Assembly: GCA_015056655.1 (NCBI GenBank)
Contig: SVFV01000024.1
Coordinates: forward strand, 1 to 53,415
Reading direction: 5' to 3'
DNA from: Butyrivibrio sp.
GTDB taxonomy: Bacteria; Bacillota; Clostridia; Lachnospirales; Lachnospiraceae
DNA length: 53,415 nt
The position numbers and the translations under genes were made by a program. The notes below the pieces were generated by a model, which worked only from the letters and a program-made list of their open reading frames with translations, was not told the origin of the DNA and made no database searches. This document shows positions 25,043 to 33,208 of this stretch, one piece after another. Each line of letters opens with the position of its first letter. Position 1 is the first letter of the stretch.

Positions 25043-26395
25043 CTTTTCAGGATTCTCTGCTCCCCTGAACAATATTCTCATCAGGTAGTAGTTTAGTAGT
25101 TCTATGTCTTTTTCACTAAGCTCTGCCGTCTGATAATGATAGGAAAAATTCATTCCTCCATCCTCTGTATATGAAACAGTAAGGTACATTTTCTTAGTTG
25201 CTGCTCCATTTGCAAACCATTTTGCACGAACAGGAATACTTGTTAAAAGCGGGTTATCAACCTTTGCCAACATTGGCATATATGTAAGGTAACAGCTGAC
25301 ATAGGTTGTATCCTTTGGAGTCTTATACCTTTTCTTTATCTCTTTTCTTATCAGCTCCGGATCGTAATTACTGTGAAGATACACCCTTGTCTGCATCTTT
25401 TGGATCATATAAGCCGCATCTAAAAAACTGGTATCTTCACTTATAACTGTCCTGCAGGGAAACATAATAGTCCTGCTACCACCTGAATACTTTTCTTTTG
25501 CGGTAGTTCTCCTTGCAATGAAATTCTGAATGGTAATATCCTCCTGGCCACTATTCTGCTTTGAAAGATATGTCCTAAGTCCAAGTAGCAAAAGATCATT
25601 CATGGACAAATTGTTCTTTTTACAAAAATCATCCAAAAAGCTGACAGAATCCTTTTCAAGGGAATAATCCTTTACTGCTACAGATAATTCTTTTCTTCTG
25701 ATATCTGCTGATCTGATAGATTCATTTTTATGCTTTTTCCTCGATGCCGCAAGGACAGCTTCTCCTTGTATATCTGAATAAAGTGGTTCTCCCCATTTAT
25801 CTAAAAGTCCATCCCAGAATTTTTTATCCCTTATAAAATGCTTTTCATCCTCAGCTCTTTTGATATCATCCTCAACTACACTTTCATAGTCTGGAAGCTC
25901 TTCTGGATAATCGCTGCCAAACTTATAGTGCGTATAGAGTGCGATTATGTCATTCGCCATCACAAGAACGCCAATAGAATCAATAAGCCTGTGATCCATG
26001 TGCACAAAAAATCCATTGTAGCCATCAGGTAGCTTTACCAAAGTAACTTCACACATGGGTATATCATCACCATCAAAGGTTTCATACGCCCAGCTCTGCA
26101 TCAGAGTATCAGCCTCTTCCATGGACATGTTGGATAAATCCTTAAAGGGTATGTCCCGTTCATCCTTCTGAACCAGATACTGCTTTACATTCCCTTTCTT
26201 ATCAACAGGTGTAAAGCGCACTCTCATACACCCATAGCGCTCATATTCTTCCCTGATACATTTTTCAAGGAGTTCAAAATCCAGTTCAAACTGTATGGAA
26301 GCAACTACGCTAAGCCCAGCCACCTGCTGTGTGCCATATTCCTTTATCCATCTGTAATGCATACTCTGTGCTGCAGTTAAAGGATATTTTTTCAT
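25013..26395 (-). CDS. stand-alone condensation-domain superfamily protein
   Basis: From ATG 26395 (GAGGGGGA upstream) the protein has 460 residues. The opening KKYPLTAAQSMHY is typical of condensation domains. The catalytic region reads MDHRLIDSIG: His135 and Asp139 match the second His and the Asp of HHxxxDG, but the first His is Asp and the Gly is Ser. This layout also occurs in acyl-transferring members of the superfamily. No adenylation or carrier domain is fused or adjacent, so it is not a normal peptide synthetase part. It probably transfers an acyl group; the substrate is unknown. Its promoter carries repeated palindromes. Confidence 0.75.
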   Translation of the reverse strand: MKKYPLTAAQSMHYRWIKEYGTQQVAGLSVVASIQFELDFELLEKCIREEYERYGCMRVRFTPVDKKGNVKQYLVQKDERDIPFKDLSNMSMEEADTLMQSWAYETFDGDDIPMCEVTLVKLPDGYNGFFVHMDHRLIDSIGVLVMANDIIALYTHYKFGSDYPEELPDYESVVEDDIKRAEDEKHFIRDKKFWDGLLDKWGEPLYSDIQGEAVLAASRKKHKNESIRSADIRRKELSVAVKDYSLEKDSVSFLDDFCKKNNLSMNDLLLLGLRTYLSKQNSGQEDITIQNFIARRTTAKEKYSGGSRTIMFPCRTVISEDTSFLDAAYMIQKMQTRVYLHSNYDPELIRKEIKKRYKTPKDTTYVSCYLTYMPMLAKVDNPLLTSIPVRAKWFANGAATKKMYLTVSYTEDGGMNFSYHYQTAELSEKDIELLNYYLMRILFRGAENPEKSVKEIIEMV

Positions 26396-26521
26396 ATCGT
26401 CCCCCTCATTCCAAATCAAATTAAGCTTGTCTTTAGGTGACGATATCACAATAAAATATGGAAAACCATATAGGATATGAGTTAACGAACACTTTGGGCG
26501 AAATTGTCCAGAAAATAAGAA

Positions 26522-26550
26522 ATCTGCCACGTTGGCAAGACGCGGCAGAT
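26522..26550 (-). promoter_or_regulatory. hairpin in the condensation-gene leader, possible attenuator
   Basis: On the minus strand ATCTGCCGC pairs with GTGGCAGAT (nine pairs, one G-U) around an 11-base loop and is followed by TTTCTTATTTTC. It lies between the promoter and the gene start, so it could end transcription early. Confidence 0.5.
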
Positions 26551-26590
26551 ATTAGGTAGGAGATTTCTTATGACTATGTATGTCATATTA

Positions 26591-26606
26591 GTTAGCTTTT
26601 GCTAAC
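26591..26606. promoter_or_regulatory. operator copy 1, at the transcription start
   Basis: GTTAGCTTTTGCTAAC is a perfect 6+4+6 palindrome located at about +1 to +16 of the minus-strand promoter of the condensation gene. Confidence 0.6.
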
Positions 26607-26612
26607 AAGGTT

Positions 26613-26641
26613 ATGTTAGCATTTCCTAACAATATTTGCAA
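26613..26641 (-). promoter_or_regulatory. promoter of the condensation-domain gene with operator copy 2
   Basis: On the minus strand TTGCAA (26641-26636) and TAACAT (26618-26613) are 17 bases apart. The spacer and -10 box hold GTTAGGAAATGCTAAC (26630-26615 read on minus), a second copy of the palindrome exactly 24 bases from copy 1. Confidence 0.55.
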
Positions 26642-26665
26642 GTCTTTTTTTATAAAAATTTTTTT

Positions 26666-26680
26666 GTTAGGAAAAGCTAC
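26666..26680. promoter_or_regulatory. operator copy 3, upstream and imperfect
   Basis: GTTAGGAAAAGCTAC is a weaker form of the same palindrome, about 50 bases upstream of copy 2, placed to allow looping or cooperative binding. Confidence 0.35.
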
Positions 26681-26695
26681 GCTAAAAAGACTGTT

Positions 26696-28102
26696 TTAGC
26701 GGTTCAGAGCTTTGTAAAGATAGAAGCAAAATAGTATCGCTGCAAAGATAATCCCTACTGGATATGCTATACCAGCTATAAGCCCAAGTCCTTCTTTTGC
26801 CATAAGAATATATGTCATGGATACAGCAGACATGAAAGTAGCCGGAAGCGCAGTCACAAGCGTCTTGTAAAGTTTTGTTCCTCTATCAAGCAGATAAGCT
26901 GTAGCTACCCATAATGAGATCATAGCAAGAGTCTGGTTACTCCAGGAAAAATATCTCCAAAGTACGTTAAAATCAAGCTGTGTAAGAATAGCTCCAATCA
27001 GAAGAAGCGGAATTGTAATAATAAGTCTGTTCTTGATGTGCTTTTGGTCTAATCCTGTCCACTCAGCAAGAATAAGTCTGGCGCTTCTAAAGGCAGTATC
27101 TCCTGAAGTAATAGGACATACTACTACTCCGATAACTGCAAGCACTCCACCAACACTTCCAAGCATTGTTCTGCTTATCTCATAAACTGTCCCTGATTGT
27201 CCAAGAGAAGAAATTGCTTCGCTTAAAAGCTGTGTTGTTCCATAGAAAGCCACGCCACCTGCTGCCCATACAAGAGCTATAACGGACTCAAGTATCATTG
27301 CTCCGTAGAACACCTTTCTTCCATCATGCTCACTCATAATGCACTTAGACATAAGCGGCGACTGAGTTGCATGAAAACCAGAGATAGCGCCACACGCAAC
27401 CGTCACGAACATGAACGGCCATATAGGGAGATTATCCGGATGCAGGTTGGCAAGTGTCAGTTCTGGTATATTGTACTGCGAATGAAATAGAATTCCTCCT
27501 ACAATACTGATAGCCATAACTATAAGGATCACACCAAACACAGGATATATCCTGCCTATAAGCTTATCAATCGGAATAAGTGTAGCAAGAATGTAGTACA
27601 AAAGAATAACTATGATCCAGAATCCATTAGATAATGTATCCGGAGTAAGTCTTGCTATCAAAGCTGCAGGACTTGTTACAAAAACAGTTCCTGTCAAAAG
27701 GAGAAGCAAAACTGAAAATGCTCTCATCAGATAAAGAGCTGGTTTTCCAAGATAAATACCTGAAAGCTCTGCAATTGATGCTCCTTTGTTTCTCTCGGAT
27801 ATCATGCCACACATAAAATCGTGCACACCACCACCAAGAATTGCTCCAAATACTATCCAAAGAAAAACAACAGGTCCAAAGCAGGCTCCCATCAATGCCC
27901 CAAAAATCGGTCCTGTTCCTGCGATATTGAGCAGCTGGATGAGAACCGCCTTCCAGGTTTTCATAGGTATACAGTCCACTCCATCATTTATCTCTATCGC
28001 AGGCGTCTTTCTGTCATCAGGACCAAATATGCCATCCACAAGTCTTCCGTAAATGACATACCCCACAACAAGAACTACCAGAGCCAAAATAAATGAAATC
28101 AT
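26696..28102 (-). CDS. CstA-family carbon starvation transporter
   Basis: This 468-residue membrane protein has about 13 hydrophobic segments. The CstA features are GYVIYGRLVDGIFG near the start, AGTGPIFGALMGACFGP and GGGVHDFMCGMISERNKGASIAE. This is the short family form, about two thirds the length of E. coli CstA. Relatives (CstA, BtsT) import pyruvate or peptides. The ATG overlaps the stop of the upstream receptor-phosphatase gene (ATGA), so translation is coupled, and it is the last gene of a four-gene signalling operon. Pyruvate or a similar acid is my inferred substrate. Confidence 0.88.
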   Translation of the reverse strand: MISFILALVVLVVGYVIYGRLVDGIFGPDDRKTPAIEINDGVDCIPMKTWKAVLIQLLNIAGTGPIFGALMGACFGPVVFLWIVFGAILGGGVHDFMCGMISERNKGASIAELSGIYLGKPALYLMRAFSVLLLLLTGTVFVTSPAALIARLTPDTLSNGFWIIVILLYYILATLIPIDKLIGRIYPVFGVILIVMAISIVGGILFHSQYNIPELTLANLHPDNLPIWPFMFVTVACGAISGFHATQSPLMSKCIMSEHDGRKVFYGAMILESVIALVWAAGGVAFYGTTQLLSEAISSLGQSGTVYEISRTMLGSVGGVLAVIGVVVCPITSGDTAFRSARLILAEWTGLDQKHIKNRLIITIPLLLIGAILTQLDFNVLWRYFSWSNQTLAMISLWVATAYLLDRGTKLYKTLVTALPATFMSAVSMTYILMAKEGLGLIAGIAYPVGIIFAAILFCFYLYKALNR

Positions 28103-30144
28103 TCGTCAAATTCTCTCTTCCTTATAAATTCAAAACCAAGCATTGTAATGTCATCAAACTGATCCGCATTACCTTTAAACTCATTAAGACTATCAGAAAC
28201 AGCCTCCAGAGTTTCCTTGATATTTTTATCCTGAGTCGTATTTAATACCTCAAGCATCCTGTCTGTTCCGTACTGCTTTGTATCTTCATTTAACGCCTCA
28301 GCCACACCGTCTGTATAAACAAATAGCCTGTCTCCCGGCAGCAGCTGTATCTCATACTCTTTTGTCTTAGTTCCGGGCATTGCAGCCAGAGGAAGCGAAT
28401 GCGCATCCTTTATAAGCTCGTATTTTCCATCTGCATGCATTATGGCAGGATACTCATGTCCCGCATTAGCACAGGTCATTACTCCGGTATACAGATCAAC
28501 AATTCCAATCCATGCAGTTACGAACATCTCTGCGTCATTGCCCTCGCACAAAGCATCATTGGATTTCATAAGAATTTCCTTTGGTGTTCCACCTGATTCA
28601 GCAAAGCTTCTGATAGCGGTCTTACTACGCATCATGAATAACGCGGCTGGTATGCCCTTTCCTGATACATCTGCTATAACAAGAGCAATTTTCCCTCTTG
28701 CTACGAAGAAGAAATCATAGAAATCACCACCAACCTCTTTTGCCGGCTTCATTGATGCAAAAATCTCAAAGGAGACATTCCCAGGGAAAGTGAAATTCTG
28801 AGGAAGGGCAGACAACTGTATTGTTTTGGCAAGTATCAGTTCTTGCTCAATCCTTTTTTCAGCTGCATCGATATAGCCCTTCAGGGTAAGCACTGTCTGG
28901 TTTATATCATCTGAAAGAGAAGCAAACTCCGAGGAATTCCTTACAGTTACTACTTCATCGAGGTTGCCATTTGTAATCTTCGCAAGAGACTTATTTATCA
29001 GCCAGATATTGCTTACAACAATCTGGTTAACAAGGTATGCTATGAGAACATAGATAACTGTAAACAGCAGGATATCTGAAAGAGCTATCTCATAGGCTTC
29101 AGCATCCCTGTACCAATAGACCTCACTGTCATTCATTCCGGTTACTATAATTGCCTTCTCACTTACTTTGTCAGCATAGTAAAGGGATTTTATCCCCCAC
29201 ATTGTTCCTTCCGAGAACTTGCCAACATTACGCATAAACTGCTCGTATTCCTTAGCAGATATTTCATCCCCTTTGTGTTTTCCTCTTATAACGATACGGT
29301 CAGTACCAATAATCTCATATATAACTGTGCTGTCAGCTTCAAGATTAAATCTGTCCAGTAAGTAATTCTTTCTTATAGTTGTAGCATTCTTCTCTATAGT
29401 CACCTTACTGTTCTGATATGCCGAACGTGTTTGAAGAATATAGGTGAATATAAAGCTTCCCAAAATCACAATAGAAGTAATGAGGAACAACCATCTCTGA
29501 AACTTCTGGGATAGTGACATATGTTCATCATCCGTTTTTACAAACGGGTTTTTCCACTCATTGGTAAGAACCTGAAGAAAAATGGAAGATACTGCCATTC
29601 CGATGCCAGTAAACACGATCATAGGAATAGCACAGGTGCTTACTACTAAAAATGCCATCCTCATGTCATCTCTGTGCGTTATGAAAACCACATACATGTG
29701 GAATACTTCCATAACTGCACCCATGAAAAAGGCATACAGTGGTGATGGTTTCTTGCCATTAAATACCTTTTTCTTCATGGCAAAGGCCACAAAGCCTGCC
29801 AGACATGTGGATATGCTACAAGCTATTCTTGTATAGCTTCCAACATTAAAATATGTACCGGCAATATATCTTTCTATTCCACCGATTAGTCCGGCGATGA
29901 TTCCCGCAGGTGGGGAAAAGAATAATCCTGCAGCAAGAGGTCCTATATCTCGCACATTTATGATCATATTTTCAAAGGGAACACCAAAATGTGTCGACAA
30001 TATAGAACTAATACCAAAAACAATTCCAATAACAATCTTATGGAATGCAGATAACTTTTTTTCCTTTGTCCAAAGCCACACAAGTACTGTTAATACAACG
30101 TATAGTGCGGTAACTCCGGACATTCTTATAATCATGACCAGCAT
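28099..30144 (-). CDS. LytS-type 5TM receptor fused to a PP2C (SpoIIE-type) phosphatase
   Basis: The 681 residues contain, in order: an N-terminal 5TM-5TMR_LYT membrane domain (residues about 1-185; NVRDIGPLAAGLFFSPPAGIIAGLIGGIERYIAG is its hallmark), a further helix and an extracytoplasmic loop (about 215-350), a helix with a HAMP-like segment (about 350-425) and a C-terminal phosphatase domain (about 455-675). The phosphatase keeps its metal-binding motifs (GGDFYDFF, IADVSGKGIPAALFM, YTDGVAEALN). It should dephosphorylate the STAS protein encoded upstream. LytS, BtsS and YpdU-type kinases with this membrane domain respond to pyruvate. Here the kinase is replaced by a phosphatase. GAGGGGA precedes the ATG. 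Confidence 0.9.
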   Translation of the reverse strand: MLVMIIRMSGVTALYVVLTVLVWLWTKEKKLSAFHKIVIGIVFGISSILSTHFGVPFENMIINVRDIGPLAAGLFFSPPAGIIAGLIGGIERYIAGTYFNVGSYTRIACSISTCLAGFVAFAMKKKVFNGKKPSPLYAFFMGAVMEVFHMYVVFITHRDDMRMAFLVVSTCAIPMIVFTGIGMAVSSIFLQVLTNEWKNPFVKTDDEHMSLSQKFQRWLFLITSIVILGSFIFTYILQTRSAYQNSKVTIEKNATTIRKNYLLDRFNLEADSTVIYEIIGTDRIVIRGKHKGDEISAKEYEQFMRNVGKFSEGTMWGIKSLYYADKVSEKAIIVTGMNDSEVYWYRDAEAYEIALSDILLFTVIYVLIAYLVNQIVVSNIWLINKSLAKITNGNLDEVVTVRNSSEFASLSDDINQTVLTLKGYIDAAEKRIEQELILAKTIQLSALPQNFTFPGNVSFEIFASMKPAKEVGGDFYDFFFVARGKIALVIADVSGKGIPAALFMMRSKTAIRSFAESGGTPKEILMKSNDALCEGNDAEMFVTAWIGIVDLYTGVMTCANAGHEYPAIMHADGKYELIKDAHSLPLAAMPGTKTKEYEIQLLPGDRLFVYTDGVAEALNEDTKQYGTDRMLEVLNTTQDKNIKETLEAVSDSLNEFKGNADQFDDITMLGFEFIRKREFDE

Positions 30145-30179
30145 AAAAATCCCCTCATATGGCGCAAAGTAATCTGATA

Positions 30180-30213
30180 AATAACCGGGACTGCAGTCGT
30201 AGTCCCGGTTATT
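30180..30213. other. perfect intercistronic hairpin
   Basis: AATAACCGGGACT and AGTCCCGGTTATT form a 13-bp perfect stem with an eight-base loop, between the STAS and receptor-phosphatase genes. The minus-strand flank TTATTTATC is only partly T-rich. It may be a leaky terminator or an mRNA-stability or processing site that sets gene ratios. Confidence 0.6.
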
Positions 30214-30237
30214 GGTATTTCATAAGTTTCCATATGA

Positions 30238-30531
30238 TTATTCTATTGTGAGAATATCAATAAATCCTGTAACCTCAAAGATCTCTTTGATCTCATCACT
30301 TACATTTTTGATGACCATAGAGCCTTGCTTGTTCATAATTTTCTGCGCTGAAAGTAAAACCCTAAGGCCAGCTGATGAAATATACTCAAGCTTTGAAAAA
30401 TCAAATACGAGCTTTGCTACGCCATCAAGCGCCTTGATCTCTTCATCAAGCTGAGGCGCTGTAGTTGTATCGAGTCTTCCCTCTAAAGCAATGTTTAAAG
30501 AATTTCCGTCTTTTGATTTATTAATGTTCAT
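30238..30531 (-). CDS. STAS-domain anti-sigma factor antagonist
   Basis: From ATG 30531 (GAGGGAG six bases upstream; the in-frame ATG at 30546 lies before this site) the protein has 97 residues. The SpoIIAA/RsbV-type fold is clear: LEGRLDTTTAPQLDEEI, LVFDFSKLEYISSAGLRVLL. The phosphorylated serine should be Ser52 or Ser53 in YISSAG. It is normally phosphorylated by an anti-sigma kinase and dephosphorylated by a PP2C phosphatase. Candidates for both are encoded on either side. Confidence 0.93.
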   Translation of the reverse strand: MNINKSKDGNSLNIALEGRLDTTTAPQLDEEIKALDGVAKLVFDFSKLEYISSAGLRVLLSAQKIMNKQGSMVIKNVSDEIKEIFEVTGFIDILTIE

Positions 30532-30563
30532 GTTATTCTCCCTCATATATTATTAGAATCTTC

Positions 30564-31262
30564 TTATGCTAATTCATATTCGATTGTCATATCGATTTTA
30601 TTGCCCTTAACTCCCACCAGAACATCCTTGGCTATATTGGCAATTATGGATTTTTCTAATTCATCTACTGCATCAGAATAGCCGTCATCCTCTGGCTTGC
30701 CTTCATCTATGGAGGTTCTGTAATCAGAAAGTGTCCACATAACACCAGGTTCTATTCCATCAATGCCTCCATAAATACCCATAAGTCCGGGTTCAGCAGT
30801 ATTTCCGCCATATTCCTGGCTTACCTTCATTACCTCGGAATAATGTAAAAGGCCATTTTCAATTACATCACCTATTTTACTCATGATGCCCTTTATGGCT
30901 TTATTACTCTTATCTGTGGAAATATCTATCAGTTCTTTCTTTAGAGGTGCATTCATCTGAGCATAAGCTTCAGCCTTTATCTGGAATTCTTTTCCCTGTC
31001 TTTCAAACCAGATATCTGCTTTAAAATCTGCTGAAAGCATCTTAAGCATTGAAATTGTCTCTTCAAACAAAAGCTTTATTCGAAGCTCATCTCTTTCAGA
31101 AACTCCGAATTCTCTAATTAAATCGTCCGCACCATCATAAATCTGGTTATCTGTTTCCTTATCAATTCCAATGATAAGGTACTTCCCATCAAGCGCTTTC
31201 TCCTTACCTATCGGAATCTCCAGATTCGCGATCCTTATGTGTTCTGACTGACTAGAAATCAT
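30564..31262 (-). CDS. divergent protein, possibly a degenerate anti-sigma-like GHKL ATPase
   Basis: The 232 residues are not clearly recognisable. RDELRIKLLFEETISMLKMLSA (residues about 54-75) resembles the helix carrying the N box of RsbW/SpoIIAB-type ATPases (ELxLxxEEAxxNAxxHA), followed by a strand like DIWFERQGKEFQIKAE. The key Asn is absent and no G1/G2 boxes are evident. The position before a STAS gene and a PP2C phosphatase is where an anti-sigma kinase belongs. It may bind the STAS protein without phosphorylating it. An AGGAGGGGAG site precedes the ATG. Confidence 0.5.
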   Translation of the reverse strand: MISSQSEHIRIANLEIPIGKEKALDGKYLIIGIDKETDNQIYDGADDLIREFGVSERDELRIKLLFEETISMLKMLSADFKADIWFERQGKEFQIKAEAYAQMNAPLKKELIDISTDKSNKAIKGIMSKIGDVIENGLLHYSEVMKVSQEYGGNTAEPGLMGIYGGIDGIEPGVMWTLSDYRTSIDEGKPEDDGYSDAVDELEKSIIANIAKDVLVGVKGNKIDMTIEYELA

Positions 31263-31336
31263 ACTCCCCTCCTTGTATTTTATTCTGTAATAATCAAATC
31301 AGACCAGTTAGCCAAAAAACTACACTGATAAAAATT

Positions 31337-31364
31337 ATTATACTCCACAGCGCGATTTTGAAAC
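31337..31364 (-). promoter_or_regulatory. promoter region of the partner-switching operon
   Basis: On the minus strand a perfect TATAAT (31342-31337) has only a weak vegetative -35. The overlapping string GTTTCA (31364-31359), 13 bases, then GAGTAT (31345-31340) resembles the SigB/SigF-type layout GTTTAA-N13-GGGTAT. Either reading places the start about 70 bases before the first gene. Confidence 0.4.
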
Positions 31365-31415
31365 TATATTGCGATAATATGTAATTATAATTTTATAAAT
31401 TTTATACTTTCTTTA

Positions 31416-33170
31416 TTATTCCAGATATGCTCCCTTCATAGGACTGACTGCATGCTCTCTGAAAAGCTTTAACACGCCTCTTTTATATTTTCCTTCTCTT
31501 GGTTTCCAGTTTTCTTTACGTTTTTTCAAGATTTCTTCCATCTCTTCCGGTGTTTTCCTCTCGCCATTAACACCTACGATATTGAGCTTTCTCTCCATTA
31601 CATCGAGCTCTATAAGGTCATTTTCTTCAACAAGGGCAATTGGTCCTCCAACTGCTGCCTCTGGTGAGCAGTGCCCAATAACAGGACCTGTAGATGCTCC
31701 GGAAAAACGTCCATCCGTTATAAGTGCAATTGACTTTCCAAGCTCCTTATCTGAACTGATAGCCTCAGAAGTATAGAACATTTCAGGCATTCCGCTCCCC
31801 TTAGGTCCCTCATATCTTATAAACACAGCATCATTCTTCTTTACTTTATGCTTAAGAACAGCTTCAAGACATTCCTCCTCAGAATCAAAGGGCCTTGCAT
31901 TAAGAACAGCCTTCATCATCTCCTTAGGGCAGGCTGTGTGCTTTATAACAGCACCTTCAGGTGCAAGATTTCCCTTAAGAACTGCTATGCTTCCATCTGT
32001 GCCTATAGCCTTATCATAAGGTCTAATAATATCTTCCTTTTTAACACTTACCTTATAGCGTTCATTGAATTCCTGTAAGCCTTCTTTGCAGGTATCGTAA
32101 TAACCACTTTCTTTAAGCTCTTTAAGATTTTCTCCAAGAGTTTTTCCAGTGATAGTCATAACATCAAGGTGGAGTTGATCCTTTATCTCCTCCATTACAG
32201 CAGGAACGCCACCAGCATAATAGAAGCACTCAGCAGGCCATTTCCCAGCCGGTCTTATATCAAGAAGATAGTGCGCACCACGGTGTAATCTGTCAAAGGT
32301 ATCTCCGTCAATTTCTATACCTATCTCATGAGCAATTGCAGGTAAATGCATAAGGCAGTTTGTAGATCCCGATATAGCTGCATGAACAAGAATCGCATTT
32401 TCAAAGCTCTCCTTTGTAAGTAACGCAGAAGGTCTCATGCTGTTATCCCCAGCAATTTTTACTGCTCTTACGCCTGATCTGTATGCACATTCCAGGATTT
32501 CTTCTCCAGATGCCGGAAGAAGCGCGCTTCCTGGAAGTGCAAGTCCTAAGGCTTCAGCCATGATCTGCATAGTGGACGCAGTACCAATAAATGAACATGC
32601 TCCGCATCCAGGGCATGCATTTTTCTTAGCCCAGGAAAGCTTTTCATTATCGATCTCACCTCTTTCAAACTTAGCGCTATACATTCCAAGCTGTTCAAGA
32701 GTCAGCATTTCTGGTCCCGCCTTCATTATTCCTCCGGGAACAAAAACTGAAGGCATGTCTACTCGAAGCATACCCATAAGATTTCCGGGAACAGATTTAT
32801 CACAGCTTGCAAGAAATACAGCCGCATCAAAAGGTGTGGCATTTGCCTGAATTTCTATCATTCCAGCCATCATTTCCCTGCTGGCAAGACTATAGTTTAT
32901 TCCGTCCGTACCCTGGCTTTCGCCATCGCACATATCTGTGCAGAAGTATTTTGCTCCATGACCTCCCTCAAGGGCTATCCCCTTACACACTTCATCCGCA
33001 AGCTTTTTAAGATGTACGCTTCCAGGATGACTATCGCCATAGCTGCTTTCAACATAAATCTGAGGCTTGGATAAATCCTCAAAATCCCAACCTGTGCCAA
33101 GTCTAAGAGGATCAAGCTCCGGTGCCTTTTCTCTCATTTCCTGGCTTATTAGTTTCTTATCAATACCCAT
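31416..33170 (-). CDS. IlvD/Edd family dehydratase
   Basis: This 584-residue iron-sulfur dehydratase has CDGESQGTDGINYSLASRE, SCDKSVPGNLMG and CPGCGACSFIGTASTMQ, which supply the cluster cysteines, and RFSGASTGPVIGHCSPEA near the C terminus. These segments differ from standard IlvD (for example SCDK-SVPG for NCDKITPG). No other branched-chain amino-acid genes are near. Family members include dihydroxy-acid dehydratase, phosphogluconate dehydratase and sugar-acid (xylonate-type) dehydratases; a sugar acid is as likely as dihydroxy-isovalerate. It follows an MFS transporter by 38 bases. GGGGAA precedes the ATG. Confidence 0.85.
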   Translation of the reverse strand: MGIDKKLISQEMREKAPELDPLRLGTGWDFEDLSKPQIYVESSYGDSHPGSVHLKKLADEVCKGIALEGGHGAKYFCTDMCDGESQGTDGINYSLASREMMAGMIEIQANATPFDAAVFLASCDKSVPGNLMGMLRVDMPSVFVPGGIMKAGPEMLTLEQLGMYSAKFERGEIDNEKLSWAKKNACPGCGACSFIGTASTMQIMAEALGLALPGSALLPASGEEILECAYRSGVRAVKIAGDNSMRPSALLTKESFENAILVHAAISGSTNCLMHLPAIAHEIGIEIDGDTFDRLHRGAHYLLDIRPAGKWPAECFYYAGGVPAVMEEIKDQLHLDVMTITGKTLGENLKELKESGYYDTCKEGLQEFNERYKVSVKKEDIIRPYDKAIGTDGSIAVLKGNLAPEGAVIKHTACPKEMMKAVLNARPFDSEEECLEAVLKHKVKKNDAVFIRYEGPKGSGMPEMFYTSEAISSDKELGKSIALITDGRFSGASTGPVIGHCSPEAAVGGPIALVEENDLIELDVMERKLNIVGVNGERKTPEEMEEILKKRKENWKPREGKYKRGVLKLFREHAVSPMKGAYLE

Positions 33171-33208
33171 ATCAAATTCCCCACAAAATTATTTATAAAT
33201 TTTCCCGA

